A stretch of DNA of 64,000 bases, taken from positions 41,799 to 105,798 of the forward strand of contig JADLHW010000011.1 in assembly GCA_020848615.1 (NCBI GenBank), given 5' to 3'. Under the pieces are notes generated by a model, which was given only the letters and a program-made list of their open reading frames with translations, searched no databases and was not told where the DNA came from. Origin of the DNA: Thermoleophilia bacterium (lineage in GTDB: Bacteria; Actinomycetota; Thermoleophilia; Miltoncostaeales; Miltoncostaeaceae). Made by a program: the position numbers and the translations under genes. Below are positions 9,633 to 18,746 of the stretch, in pieces; the stretch's first letter is position 1, and every line of letters starts with the position of its first letter.

Positions 9633-10289
9633 TCAGCTCGATGACGGGTCTCGGTGCGGTCTCTCGGGGAGGTCGAAGGCGGGGGCGGCGTCGCGGTACT
9701 GGTTGTCGCTGCGCCGCAGGAGCATGAGGGCGGTGCGGGCGATGATCGCCAGGTCCCGGCGCATGCTCCAGCGCTCGATGTAGGTGATGTCGATCTCGAT
9801 GCGCTCCGACCAGGGGATCAGCTGACGGCCGGTCACCTGGGCCAGGCCGGTCACGCCGGGCCGGGCCAGGAGGCGCCGGCGCTGATGGTCGGTGTACCGC
9901 TCCACCTGCTCCGGGACGGTGGGCCGGGGGCCCACGAGGCTCATGTCGCCGCGCACCACGTTCACCAGCTGCGGGAGCTCGTCGAGGGAGGTCCTGCGCA
10001 GGATCCGCCCGACGCCCGTGATGCGGCTGTCGTTCGAGACGACCCGGATGCCGGCGCCCATCTGCTGGGCCCCCACGACCATGGTGCGGAACTTCAGGAC
10101 CTGGAAGGGCCGGCCACCCTCGCCGATGCGGGTCTGCCGGAACAGGGCGGGGCCGGGGGAGTCGCGGCGCACCCACAGGGCGATCCCCGCCATCACCGGG
10201 CTCGCCGCGACCAGGAGCGGCACGGCCACCGCGAGGTCGAGGGCCCGCTTGGCGCGGCCGCCGACGGGGTCGCTGAGGGGCGTGCTCAT
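9633..10289 (-). CDS. Undecaprenyl-phosphate sugar transferase (bacterial sugar transferase family)
   Basis: KRALDLAVAVPLLVAASPVMAGIALWVRRDSPGPALFRQTRIGEGGRPFQVLKFRTM...RRTSLDELPQLVNVVRGDMSLVGPRP. Confidence 0.94.
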   Translation of the reverse strand: MSTPLSDPVGGRAKRALDLAVAVPLLVAASPVMAGIALWVRRDSPGPALFRQTRIGEGGRPFQVLKFRTMVVGAQQMGAGIRVVSNDSRITGVGRILRRTSLDELPQLVNVVRGDMSLVGPRPTVPEQVERYTDHQRRRLLARPGVTGLAQVTGRQLIPWSERIEIDITYIERWSMRRDLAIIARTALMLLRRSDNQYRDAAPAFDLPERPHRDPSSS

Positions 10290-11497
10290 GCCGCGGACTC
10301 CACCACGCCGACGAACCGCTTCGCCAGCACCCGCCGGTCGTAGCGGTCCAGTGCGACCGCCAGGCCCCGCCGGCCCATCGCTTTGCGCCCGGGGTCGTCC
10401 GCGAGGGCCGCGATGGCGTCGGCCATCGCCCGGGCGTCCTCCGGGGGCGTGCACACGCCGCAACCCGCCTCGCGGATGAGGCGGGTGAGCTCGCCCTCGG
10501 GGGCGGACGCCAGGATGGGCCGGGCCGCCGCCATGTAGTCGAACACCTTGTTCGGCAGGGCCCCGGCGAACAGGTCGCGGTCCTGGTACGGGAGCAGGCA
10601 CACGTCGGCGCGGGCGATGACGGCCGGGACCTCCCGCTTCGGCACGGAGTCGGCGAACACCACGTTCGGCAGCTCCATCCGGGCGGCCTGCTCCACCAGC
10701 CGGGCCTTCTGGTCGCCGCCGCCCACCAGCACCACCCGGATCTCCGGCCGGCCGCGCAGCAGGTCCGCGGCCTCCAGGACCGTGCCGAGGCTGCTGTACG
10801 TGCCGTGGTTGCCCACGTACATCGCCACGACCGCGTCGTCGGGCACCCCGGGGATCGCCGCGGGGGCCTGCTCGCCGCCGGCCTCGTCCAGGTCCACCCC
10901 GTTGGTGATGAGCGTGACCTTCCGCTCCGGCACGCCCTTGGCGATGATGCCGTCGCGGATCCCCTCGGTGAGGGCGATGATGCGGTCGGCCCGCCGGTAG
11001 CAGAAGCGCTCCAGCCGGGTGGCGGCGGCGATCGTGGCGCGATCGTTGACCAGCCCCATCGTCACGGCGGAGTCCGGCCACAGGTCACGGATCTCCAGCA
11101 CGAACGGGGCGCGGCGCACCATCGCCAGCACCGCCGCGGCGCCGGCGGCGGGAAGGGACGGGGACGAGGCGACCACGACCTTGGGCTTCGGGACGCGGGT
11201 CATCGCGACCGACGCCCACCAGGCGAAGCTCGCGTAGTTGCCCAGGCGGGAGCGCAGGTCGCGGCCGTAGCCGGGGGTCGAGTAGACGCGCCACATGTCG
11301 AGGCCGTCCTCGGTCTCCCGCACGATCCTCCGGCCGGCGTAGCGCTCGGGGATCGTGCGCTCCTTGTGCTGCACGTACGAGGTGACCACCGACACCTCGT
11401 GGCCGGCCTGCGCGAGTGCGCGGGTGTGCTGCCAGTGGCGCACGCCGCCCGGCTGGTTCGCCGAGACGAAGTACTGCGACACGTACAGGACGCGCAT
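10286..11497 (-). CDS. Glycosyltransferase family 4 (WbuB-like)
   Basis: MRVLYVSQYFVSANQPGGVRHWQHTRALAQAGHEVSVVTSY...FVLEIRDLWPDSAV. Confidence 0.9.
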   Translation of the reverse strand: MRVLYVSQYFVSANQPGGVRHWQHTRALAQAGHEVSVVTSYVQHKERTIPERYAGRRIVRETEDGLDMWRVYSTPGYGRDLRSRLGNYASFAWWASVAMTRVPKPKVVVASSPSLPAAGAAAVLAMVRRAPFVLEIRDLWPDSAVTMGLVNDRATIAAATRLERFCYRRADRIIALTEGIRDGIIAKGVPERKVTLITNGVDLDEAGGEQAPAAIPGVPDDAVVAMYVGNHGTYSSLGTVLEAADLLRGRPEIRVVLVGGGDQKARLVEQAARMELPNVVFADSVPKREVPAVIARADVCLLPYQDRDLFAGALPNKVFDYMAAARPILASAPEGELTRLIREAGCGVCTPPEDARAMADAIAALADDPGRKAMGRRGLAVALDRYDRRVLAKRFVGVVESAA

Positions 11498-13848
11498 CAG
11501 CGAACCCCCAGCAGGTCGGCGTAGAAGGTGGTGAGCCGCCCCGCCTGCGCCTCGAACGCCAGGCCGTCGAGGAACGCCCGGCGGCCGGCGGCGCCCATGC
11601 GGGCGGCCTCCTCCGGGTCGCCCAGCAGCCGGTCGATGGCGGCCGCGTGGGCGGCGGGGTCGTCGGGCGGCACGAGGATGCCGCAGCCGGCGGCGCGCAC
11701 GATCATCGCCATCCGCCCGATGTCGCTCGCCACCACGGGCCGGCCGGCGGCCATGGCCTCCACCAGCTTGGTGGGGACCGCGCGGGCGTAGTTGCCGTGC
11801 CGGGTGAGGGGGATCCAGGCCACGGCGGCGCCGGCGAGGAGCCCCGCCACCTCGCTGTGGTCCACCACTCCGAGCAGGGTCACGTTGTCCGGCACCGGGC
11901 CGGGCTCGCCGGGTCCGGCGAGCACCAGGCGGGCGCCGGGGGCGGTGACCATCGGGAACGCCTCGATCATGAGCGGCAGGCCGCGCAGGGGTCCCAGCCC
12001 GCCGACGTACAGCACCACCGGCTCGGTGGCCGGGGCGGGTTCCGGGAAGGCGTCGCCCCATGGCGCGTTGGTGACCGAGGTGGCGACCCGGGCGCCGGCG
12101 GCCGCGAACCGCGCGGCGAGGTCCCCGTTCACGCCCACCACGCCGTCCAGGCGGGCGGCCATGGCGAGCTCGGCGCGGGCGGCCGCCCAGGCGAGGGGCA
12201 CGCGCACCGGCGCGGGGAGCCAGCGCTTGGTGCGGACGGTCTCACCCAGGTACTCGTGGACGTCGTAGACCACGGGGGTGCCGGAGGTGCGGGCGAGCCA
12301 GAGGGCCGCGGGCAGCAGCTCCGGGTCGTGCACGTGGAAGACGTCGGCCCCGGCCTTCCGTGCGCGGGCGGCCATGCGCCAGCCCGCCGCGAGGCGCCTG
12401 CCGCGGCGCAGCCGGTCCCCGCACGCCAGCACGCGGGCGCCGGCACCGGCGCGTGCCGCCGCGGCGGCCTCCTTGTGCAGGATCCGGACGTCGCGCGGGC
12501 GGTGCACCGTGGTGAGGTGCAGGATCCGCCGCCCCGACAGGTCGGCGCCCCCCGGCACGGGCTGCGGGCTCACCGGCCCCAGGTCCGCGCCGCGCGCGGC
12601 CAGGTCGTCCAGCAGGGTCTCCCACAGGGGGCCGTACCCGGGGGCGCGGTCGTCGGTGAGGTAGGTGTTGTGCCACAGCAGGCAGGCGGCACCGCCCGCG
12701 CGCCGCACTCGGTCGAGCACGGAAAGCGCCCGCTCACGGGCATCTTCGGCGTCGAGCTTGAGGTACGAGTGCAGGGTGGTGTCCATCACCGCCAGCGGCA
12801 CCAGGCGCAGGTCCGCGGGGCGCTCCTCGCCCATCACCCAGGGCCGGAACGGGCGGGCGATGCCGGCGGCGAACCCCGGGGTCTCCGCCCAGCCGAGGCT
12901 GGAGTCGTACGCCACCCCGGCGTCCTCCAGCCACCGCACGGTCTCGTGGTAGCGGAACCGCAGGTAGTGGTAGCGCACGCCCGCCACGCCGCCGCCCACC
13001 TCGGCCCGGAACGCCTCCAGCTCGGCCTTCAGCGCCCGGCCGTCCTCGGACGACGCGAACGAGGCGTGCAGGCCCACCTCGCCGCCGGCGGCGCGCACGG
13101 CGCGGGCCATGTCCGCCCGCGTGGCCTCATAGACCGCCCGCGGGGTGCCGTCCAGCCGGTGCGCGTTGCGCCCGATGAGGTACACGGTGGAGGCCAGGCC
13201 GCGGCGGCCGGTGGTCCACAGCAGCTCCGGGATGTTGTCCCACGGGTCCGGCCCGGCCAGCGTGCGCAGCGCCCGCGCCGGGTTGCGCCGGGCGATCCCC
13301 GCCAGCTGCTTCGGGCCCTTCCGGCGCACCCGGTCGATGTCGTGCGTGAGGAACACCGACCAGCCGCGCGGCTCCGGGCGGCCCAGGGCCCCGCGCAGCA
13401 GGGCGATGTAGCCCTCCACCGGGGGTTCCTCGGGGTCCAGGCCCATCCGGGCGAACGTGGTCTCGGCGGACGGCAGCCGGCCGAACCGGTCGCGCTGCGG
13501 CACGCACCACTCGTCCCACCGGGCGAGCAGGTGGAAGGCGCTCGCCACGACGTCCCCGGGAATGGGCAGCGTGGCGTCGCGCAGCGGGAACAGGAACGCG
13601 AGGTTGCCCACCCGGTGCGCGGCGGGCCCCGGGAAGGCCTCCCGGCCCTCGAAGAACGCCTGCGCCACGGGATCGGCGGGGATCCACACCGCACCGTCGT
13701 CCGGCGTGCGCGGGCCGTACACCAGCTCGGCGGGGCCGTCGGTGAACACGCCCTCCTCGCCCAGCGCCTCGGCGAGGATGCCCAGCACCCAGCGGGCGCG
13801 CGGGACGAAGCGGTCCGGGCATGCCTCGATGCGGACGGTGAGGCTCAC
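11497..13848 (-). CDS. Fusion protein: N-terminal polysaccharide deacetylase-like domain + C-terminal GT4 glycosyltransferase (783 aa)
   Basis: Single uninterrupted frame from GTG 13848; N-half GWSVFLTHDIDRVRRKGPKQ...GEVGLHASFASSEDG; C-half HLTTVHRPRDVRILHKEAAAAARAG...FHVHDPELLPAALWLART...VVASDIGRM. Confidence 0.85.
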   Translation of the reverse strand: MSLTVRIEACPDRFVPRARWVLGILAEALGEEGVFTDGPAELVYGPRTPDDGAVWIPADPVAQAFFEGREAFPGPAAHRVGNLAFLFPLRDATLPIPGDVVASAFHLLARWDEWCVPQRDRFGRLPSAETTFARMGLDPEEPPVEGYIALLRGALGRPEPRGWSVFLTHDIDRVRRKGPKQLAGIARRNPARALRTLAGPDPWDNIPELLWTTGRRGLASTVYLIGRNAHRLDGTPRAVYEATRADMARAVRAAGGEVGLHASFASSEDGRALKAELEAFRAEVGGGVAGVRYHYLRFRYHETVRWLEDAGVAYDSSLGWAETPGFAAGIARPFRPWVMGEERPADLRLVPLAVMDTTLHSYLKLDAEDARERALSVLDRVRRAGGAACLLWHNTYLTDDRAPGYGPLWETLLDDLAARGADLGPVSPQPVPGGADLSGRRILHLTTVHRPRDVRILHKEAAAAARAGAGARVLACGDRLRRGRRLAAGWRMAARARKAGADVFHVHDPELLPAALWLARTSGTPVVYDVHEYLGETVRTKRWLPAPVRVPLAWAAARAELAMAARLDGVVGVNGDLAARFAAAGARVATSVTNAPWGDAFPEPAPATEPVVLYVGGLGPLRGLPLMIEAFPMVTAPGARLVLAGPGEPGPVPDNVTLLGVVDHSEVAGLLAGAAVAWIPLTRHGNYARAVPTKLVEAMAAGRPVVASDIGRMAMIVRAAGCGILVPPDDPAAHAAAIDRLLGDPEEAARMGAAGRRAFLDGLAFEAQAGRLTTFYADLLGVR

Positions 13849-15014
13849 TCGCCGCCCCCGCCGCGCCGCAGCATGCGCCCGTAGGACCGCACGGCCGGCC
13901 GGGGGTCCCGCAGGGACGCCACGCCGTCCACCAGCGGCGGGCGCAGCGACCGCGCGAACGCCCCGGCGCTCCAGGCGCCCCGGCGGATCTCCCGCGCGCT
14001 GGCGGCGACGTGCTTGGGCAGCAGCGCCCAGTGCCGGCCGGAGCGGTGCCCGCCGGTCCAGTGCCGCGTCTCGCCGATCGCGTCCAGGTAGCAGGCGTAC
14101 GGGATGTTCACGCCGCTGGCGGTGGCCAGCGAGATCCACAGCCAGGACCGGGGGTTCACCTCGATCAGGTGGTCGCGCCCGTCCCTGGGGTCGCGCTTGA
14201 CCTCCACCTGGGAGATCCCGTGGAAGCCCAGCTCGTCCAGCAGCGCGTGGCAGCGCTCGGCGAACGCGGGGTCCCAGTGCGCCTCGGCGCTGCGGGCCGT
14301 GCCGAACTGCGGCGGCCACTGCCGGAGCTTGCGCCCCGTGAACGAGGCGATGCGCCCGCCGTCCGCCGCGCGGTAGCTGCCGAGGGTCCACAGCTGCTCA
14401 TCGCCACCCGGGATGACCTCCTGGATCTGCGGACCGTACGGGGCGGCGTCCTCCCAGCGGCGGCGCAACTCCTCCGCGTCGTCGCAGCGCATCACCTGCA
14501 CCCTGAAGCGCCGCCGGAACTCCGGGGCGTAGCGGGGCTTGAGGATGACGGGGTACCGCAGGCCGGCGTCGGCGACGGCCCGCACGGGGTCGGCGTCCTC
14601 GGCGGGGTCCGTGGTGCCGGGGCGCGGGAACCCGATGCGCCGCGCGGCGGCGTGCTGGCCGCCCTTGTCCATGATCACCCGCATGCGGTCCCACTCCGTC
14701 CACGGGCGCCGCAGCACGGCGTCCACCTCGGCCTCGCGCGGCCCGATGGCGGCGATGGCCTCGTCGTGGGTGGGGAACAGCACGGGCCGGTCCCCCAGCT
14801 GCCGGCCGATGGCCAGCAGGTCGTCCACGAACCGGTCGGGCTCGGTGAGCGGGTCGGCGGTGTGCGCGGCGTGGGCGTACCGGGACGCCTTGCCCAGGGC
14901 CTCCGGGTCGTGGTCGGCGGCCAGCACGCGCACGCCCTCGGCGGCCAGGGACCGGATGATCCCCAGGCTGTTGGGCCCCGAGGCCTGCAGGACGATGGCG
15001 GCGGGGCGGCTCAC
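13845..15014 (-). CDS. ATP-grasp domain protein (carboxylate-amine ligase-like)
   Basis: AAIVLQASGPNSLGIIRSLAAEGVRVLAADHDPEALGKASRYA...YPVILKPRYAPEFRRRFRVQV...GISQVEVKRDPRDGRDHLIEVNPR. Confidence 0.85.
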   Translation of the reverse strand: MSRPAAIVLQASGPNSLGIIRSLAAEGVRVLAADHDPEALGKASRYAHAAHTADPLTEPDRFVDDLLAIGRQLGDRPVLFPTHDEAIAAIGPREAEVDAVLRRPWTEWDRMRVIMDKGGQHAAARRIGFPRPGTTDPAEDADPVRAVADAGLRYPVILKPRYAPEFRRRFRVQVMRCDDAEELRRRWEDAAPYGPQIQEVIPGGDEQLWTLGSYRAADGGRIASFTGRKLRQWPPQFGTARSAEAHWDPAFAERCHALLDELGFHGISQVEVKRDPRDGRDHLIEVNPRSWLWISLATASGVNIPYACYLDAIGETRHWTGGHRSGRHWALLPKHVAASAREIRRGAWSAGAFARSLRPPLVDGVASLRDPRPAVRSYGRMLRRGGGGE

Positions 15015-16207
15015 GCCACCAGCTCGGCGTACAGCTCGGCGTTCCGCCGGGCGTTGGCCGCCCACGTGTACTCGTCGCGCCCCACCTCCAGCGCCCGGGT
15101 GGCCATCCGATCCCGGGCACCCGGCTCGTCGAGCATGCGCTGCATCGCGGCGGCGAGGGCCTCCGCGTCGCCGGCCGGCACCAGCAGGCCCGTGTCGCCG
15201 TCGCGCACGATCTCCGGCGTGCCGTCCACCGCGGTGGCGACCACCGGCCGGCCGCAGTTCAGGGCCTCGCAGCACACGGTGGGCAGGCCCTCGGAGTGGC
15301 TGGGCAGCACGAAGAACTCCCCGGCGGCCATGTACCAGGCCACGTCGTCGTGCGGGATCTTCCCCACGAACCGGACGCGGCCGGCGATCCCCAGCTCCCG
15401 GGCCCGGGCCTCCAGCGGCTCCCGCAGCTCCCCGATGCCACCCGCCACCAGCAGCGGGGCGCCGCCCTCGCGGTGCGCGGCCAGCAGGCCCATGGCCTCC
15501 ACCAGCACGTCCACGCCCTTGCGCGGCACCAGCTTGCCCACGTAGGTCACCACGCGCTCGTCCTGCGGGAGCCCCAGCCGGTCGCGGGCCTCCGCCATGT
15601 CGTGCGGCATGAACACGCCCGTGTCGGCGCCGTTGGCGACCACCCGCACGGGGCGCCGGGGCGTGCCGCACGACTCCGCCTCGGCCCGGATCGCGCGGCT
15701 CACCGTGACGATCTGGTCGATGGACTCCACGGCCTGCCGCACCCGCTCGCGCAGCGCGCGGCTTCGCGCCGGCAGGTCGATCACGTCCGCGCGGTGGGCG
15801 GTGGCCAGCACCGGCACGCCCAGCTCCGCGCCCACGCGGGCCGCGGCCCAGCCGTCCGGCACCAGCATGTGGGCGTGGATCACCTGGAACGGCCAGCGCG
15901 CGTGAATGCGCTTGAGTGGCCCGCGGATGGCCCACCGCATGGCGTCGGCGTTCCGGGCGCCCAGCCGTGCACCGGGGAGGGTGAGCTTGCGCGGGTAGAT
16001 GACCGGCACGCCGTCGATGACGTCCGTGCCGGGGACGTCGTGGTACGCGCTCCAGCGGTCCAGGAACGGCGGCGCCCAGCCCTTGGGCGACATGACCCGC
16101 ACGTCGTGGCCCAGGTCCCGCAGGGCCCGCACCTGCTCGTGCACGAAGATCCCGGCGGTGGGGTTCACGGCGCTGGGGTACATGTGGCTGAGCATCAGGA
16201 TCCTCAG
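15011..16207 (-). CDS. Glycosyltransferase family 4
   Basis: RILMLSHMYPSAVNPTAGIFVHEQVRALRDLGHDVRVMSP...FFVLPSHSEGLPTVCCEALNCGRPVVAT; start CTG 16207 or ATG four codons later. Confidence 0.9.
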   Translation of the reverse strand: MRILMLSHMYPSAVNPTAGIFVHEQVRALRDLGHDVRVMSPKGWAPPFLDRWSAYHDVPGTDVIDGVPVIYPRKLTLPGARLGARNADAMRWAIRGPLKRIHARWPFQVIHAHMLVPDGWAAARVGAELGVPVLATAHRADVIDLPARSRALRERVRQAVESIDQIVTVSRAIRAEAESCGTPRRPVRVVANGADTGVFMPHDMAEARDRLGLPQDERVVTYVGKLVPRKGVDVLVEAMGLLAAHREGGAPLLVAGGIGELREPLEARARELGIAGRVRFVGKIPHDDVAWYMAAGEFFVLPSHSEGLPTVCCEALNCGRPVVATAVDGTPEIVRDGDTGLLVPAGDAEALAAAMQRMLDEPGARDRMATRALEVGRDEYTWAANARRNAELYAELVA

Positions 16208-17661
16208 GGGAGCGTCCCTCCGTTGTCGCGGGCGCGCTGGGCCAGCGCGACGGCAAGCATGCCGAGCCCGAACGTGATCCACATGGGGGCGAAGTGGATG
16301 ACGCTCGACGGCCCGAGGCTCCCGATGGTGAAGCCGGCCAGCGAGGTCGCGCCGGCGAGGGCCATGTACCGCACCAGCGGGTCGGCGGTGAGCCGCGCCT
16401 CCCGCAGCTGGCGGGTGAGCAGGAACCCGAAGAAGCAGATGTAGAGGCCCAGCCCCACCAGGCCGAGGTTCACCGTGACCTCCAGCCACCAGTTGTGGAG
16501 GTTCGCGACCCCGGGGAAGTCCCGCAGGGACCGCACGCGCACGTCGGCGTTGCCCGCGCCCACGCCGATCCCGCCCGTCTCGTGGACGAGCCCGAGGCCG
16601 TCCGACAGCAGGTTGGAGCGCACCGCGCCGGACCCCAGCCCGGTGTCGACCTGCTCCCTGAGCAGGGAGAAGTCGAACTTGGTGACCGCCCGGTCCGGCA
16701 GCTTGATCACCCCCGACCCCTGGATGGAGGGCACCACCAGCGCCACGGCGAGCGCGGCGATGACCGCGGCGGAGATCGCGCGCCCGCGCTGCCGGTGGTC
16801 GGTGCCCGCGAACAGCAGCAGGGTGATGAGGACGATCCCGGTGGCGGCGATGTTCGCCTTGCTGCCCGTGTAGAGCAGCGCCATCAGCGCGGCCCCGCTC
16901 CCCGCGAGGCCCAGCGCGCGCAGGCGGACGTCCCGGAACACGATGGGCAGCACCAGCAGGTACGGGAGCGTGAGGGTGAGGTAGGTCGCGAGGTTGTTCT
17001 CGTTGCCGAACACCGACGTCGCGGCGAACGCGACATCCTGCGACTTCCCGGCGAGCCGGGAGGTGGGCAGCCGGATGCCCGCGACGATCTCCAGCAGGGA
17101 GATCACGCTCACCACCGCGAACGCGATGCCGAGGATCGCCAGCAGCCGCACCGCGCGCGTCCGGGTGGCGAACGCCACCGGGATCGCCAGCGCCAGGCCG
17201 CCCATCATCGCCAGGAACAGCGTCCAGCGGAGGGCCGCGACGTCGTCCTGCGCCCACGCCACCGACATCGCCGACCACAGGACCATGAGCCCGAGCAGGG
17301 CGCCGGGCACGGCGACCGCCCGGCTCACGCGGATGGCGCCGCCCATGAGCAGGTACCCCAGGGTCCCGAGGGCCAGCGTCACGATCATGATGCGGAACAG
17401 GAACAGCCACGGCGCCTGCGGCACCGCCAGGTTGGGCCCCGCGATCGCGGCGAGGGCGGTGACGGTGGTGAAGCCCACCGCGAGCCGCGGCAGGGGCGTG
17501 CGCCGCACCGCCACGACAAGGGCGGCGAGCAGGGTGAACGCGACGCCGGCGGGGGCGGAGAGCACCGTGAGCGCGGCGCCGGCGGCGGCGAGGAGGCCCG
17601 CTCCGAGCACCGGGCCGCGGGGCGGCGCGAGCCCGCCGGCGGGTGGTGCCTGGCCGGTCAT
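16204..17661 (-). CDS. O-antigen ligase / polymerase family membrane protein
   Basis: Polytopic; SAMSVAWAQDD and NLHNWWLEVTVNLGLVGLGLYICFFGFLL typical of the Wzy/WaaL family. Confidence 0.82.
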   Translation of the reverse strand: MTGQAPPAGGLAPPRGPVLGAGLLAAAGAALTVLSAPAGVAFTLLAALVVAVRRTPLPRLAVGFTTVTALAAIAGPNLAVPQAPWLFLFRIMIVTLALGTLGYLLMGGAIRVSRAVAVPGALLGLMVLWSAMSVAWAQDDVAALRWTLFLAMMGGLALAIPVAFATRTRAVRLLAILGIAFAVVSVISLLEIVAGIRLPTSRLAGKSQDVAFAATSVFGNENNLATYLTLTLPYLLVLPIVFRDVRLRALGLAGSGAALMALLYTGSKANIAATGIVLITLLLFAGTDHRQRGRAISAAVIAALAVALVVPSIQGSGVIKLPDRAVTKFDFSLLREQVDTGLGSGAVRSNLLSDGLGLVHETGGIGVGAGNADVRVRSLRDFPGVANLHNWWLEVTVNLGLVGLGLYICFFGFLLTRQLREARLTADPLVRYMALAGATSLAGFTIGSLGPSSVIHFAPMWITFGLGMLAVALAQRARDNGGTLP

Positions 17662-18746
17662 CGGCGAGGGAGGCTACCAGCGGCATCCTCGCGGGCCGCG
17701 GCCGCCAGGATGTCGGCGACACGCCCGGCCTGGGTGGTCAGCGCATGGCCCTCGGCAACGGCTCGGCAGGCGGCCGGGTCCGGCGGATGCGCGAGCTTCT
17801 CCGCGAGCGCCGCGGCGAGCGCCGCGGGGTCGCCCGGGGCCACCACGGCGCCCGGCCCGCCGTCCGGCACCACCTCGCGTGCGCCCCCGATCGCGGTGGT
17901 CATGACGGGCCGGCCGCACGCGAGGCCCTCCAGGGCCGCCACCCCCAGCGGCTCCACGCGGCTCACCATGGACAGGACGTCGGCGGCGGCGAGCCAGGCG
18001 GGCACCTCGTCGTGGGGCAGGGCGCCGGGCGTGATGACGGCGTCGCCGGGCAGGCCCAGCCGCAGCGCCCCGGCGCGCACCGCGCCCGCGAGGGGCCCGT
18101 CGCCGACGAACGCCACCCGCGTCGCCGGGTGCACGGCGCGCAGCCGGGCGACGGCCTGCAGCAGGTTCAGGGGGTCCTTGCGTTCGGTGAGCCCGCCCAC
18201 GGCGAGCACGAGGGGCCCGTCGCCGGGCAGCCCCAGCCGGGCCCGCGCCGCCTCCCGGCCGGCCGGGACGAACCGGTCCAGGTCGACCCCCATGTCCACC
18301 ACGTGCACCGGCGGCAGCGGGTCCAGCTGCTCGCGCAGCCGCCCGGCGAGGTACTCGCTCACCGCGATGAGGGCCGAGCAGGAGCGCAGGCTGCGGGCCG
18401 TCGCGCGCCGCACCGGCCCCCGGGCGAGGTTCGCGACGTCGCCGCCGTGGGCGGTGACGACCCACGGCACGCCGGTGATGCGGTGGGAGGCGGCCGCCAG
18501 GGCCCCGGTGGGGAACAGGTAGTGGGCGTACACGACGTCCGCGCCGCGCGCGGCGCGGACCGCCCGGGCGAGCAGCACCGCGTACTTGGCGGGGGTGCGC
18601 ACCGCGCCGGCCGCGCGCGTGGTGATCGCCACGCGGTCCACGTCGTGGCCCCGCGCCGCCAGGGCGTCGCACATGTCCCGGACGAAGGCGCCGTAGTCGG
18701 GGGCCTCCGGGGAGGGGTACATGTTGCTGAGGCAGACGATCCTCAC
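17658..18746 (-). CDS. Glycosyltransferase family 4
   Basis: VRIVCLSNMYPSPEAPDYGAFVRDMCDALAARGHDVDRVAI...EPLGVAALEGLACGRPVMTTAIGG. Confidence 0.9.
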   Translation of the reverse strand: MRIVCLSNMYPSPEAPDYGAFVRDMCDALAARGHDVDRVAITTRAAGAVRTPAKYAVLLARAVRAARGADVVYAHYLFPTGALAAASHRITGVPWVVTAHGGDVANLARGPVRRATARSLRSCSALIAVSEYLAGRLREQLDPLPPVHVVDMGVDLDRFVPAGREAARARLGLPGDGPLVLAVGGLTERKDPLNLLQAVARLRAVHPATRVAFVGDGPLAGAVRAGALRLGLPGDAVITPGALPHDEVPAWLAAADVLSMVSRVEPLGVAALEGLACGRPVMTTAIGGAREVVPDGGPGAVVAPGDPAALAAALAEKLAHPPDPAACRAVAEGHALTTQAGRVADILAAAAREDAAGSLPRR

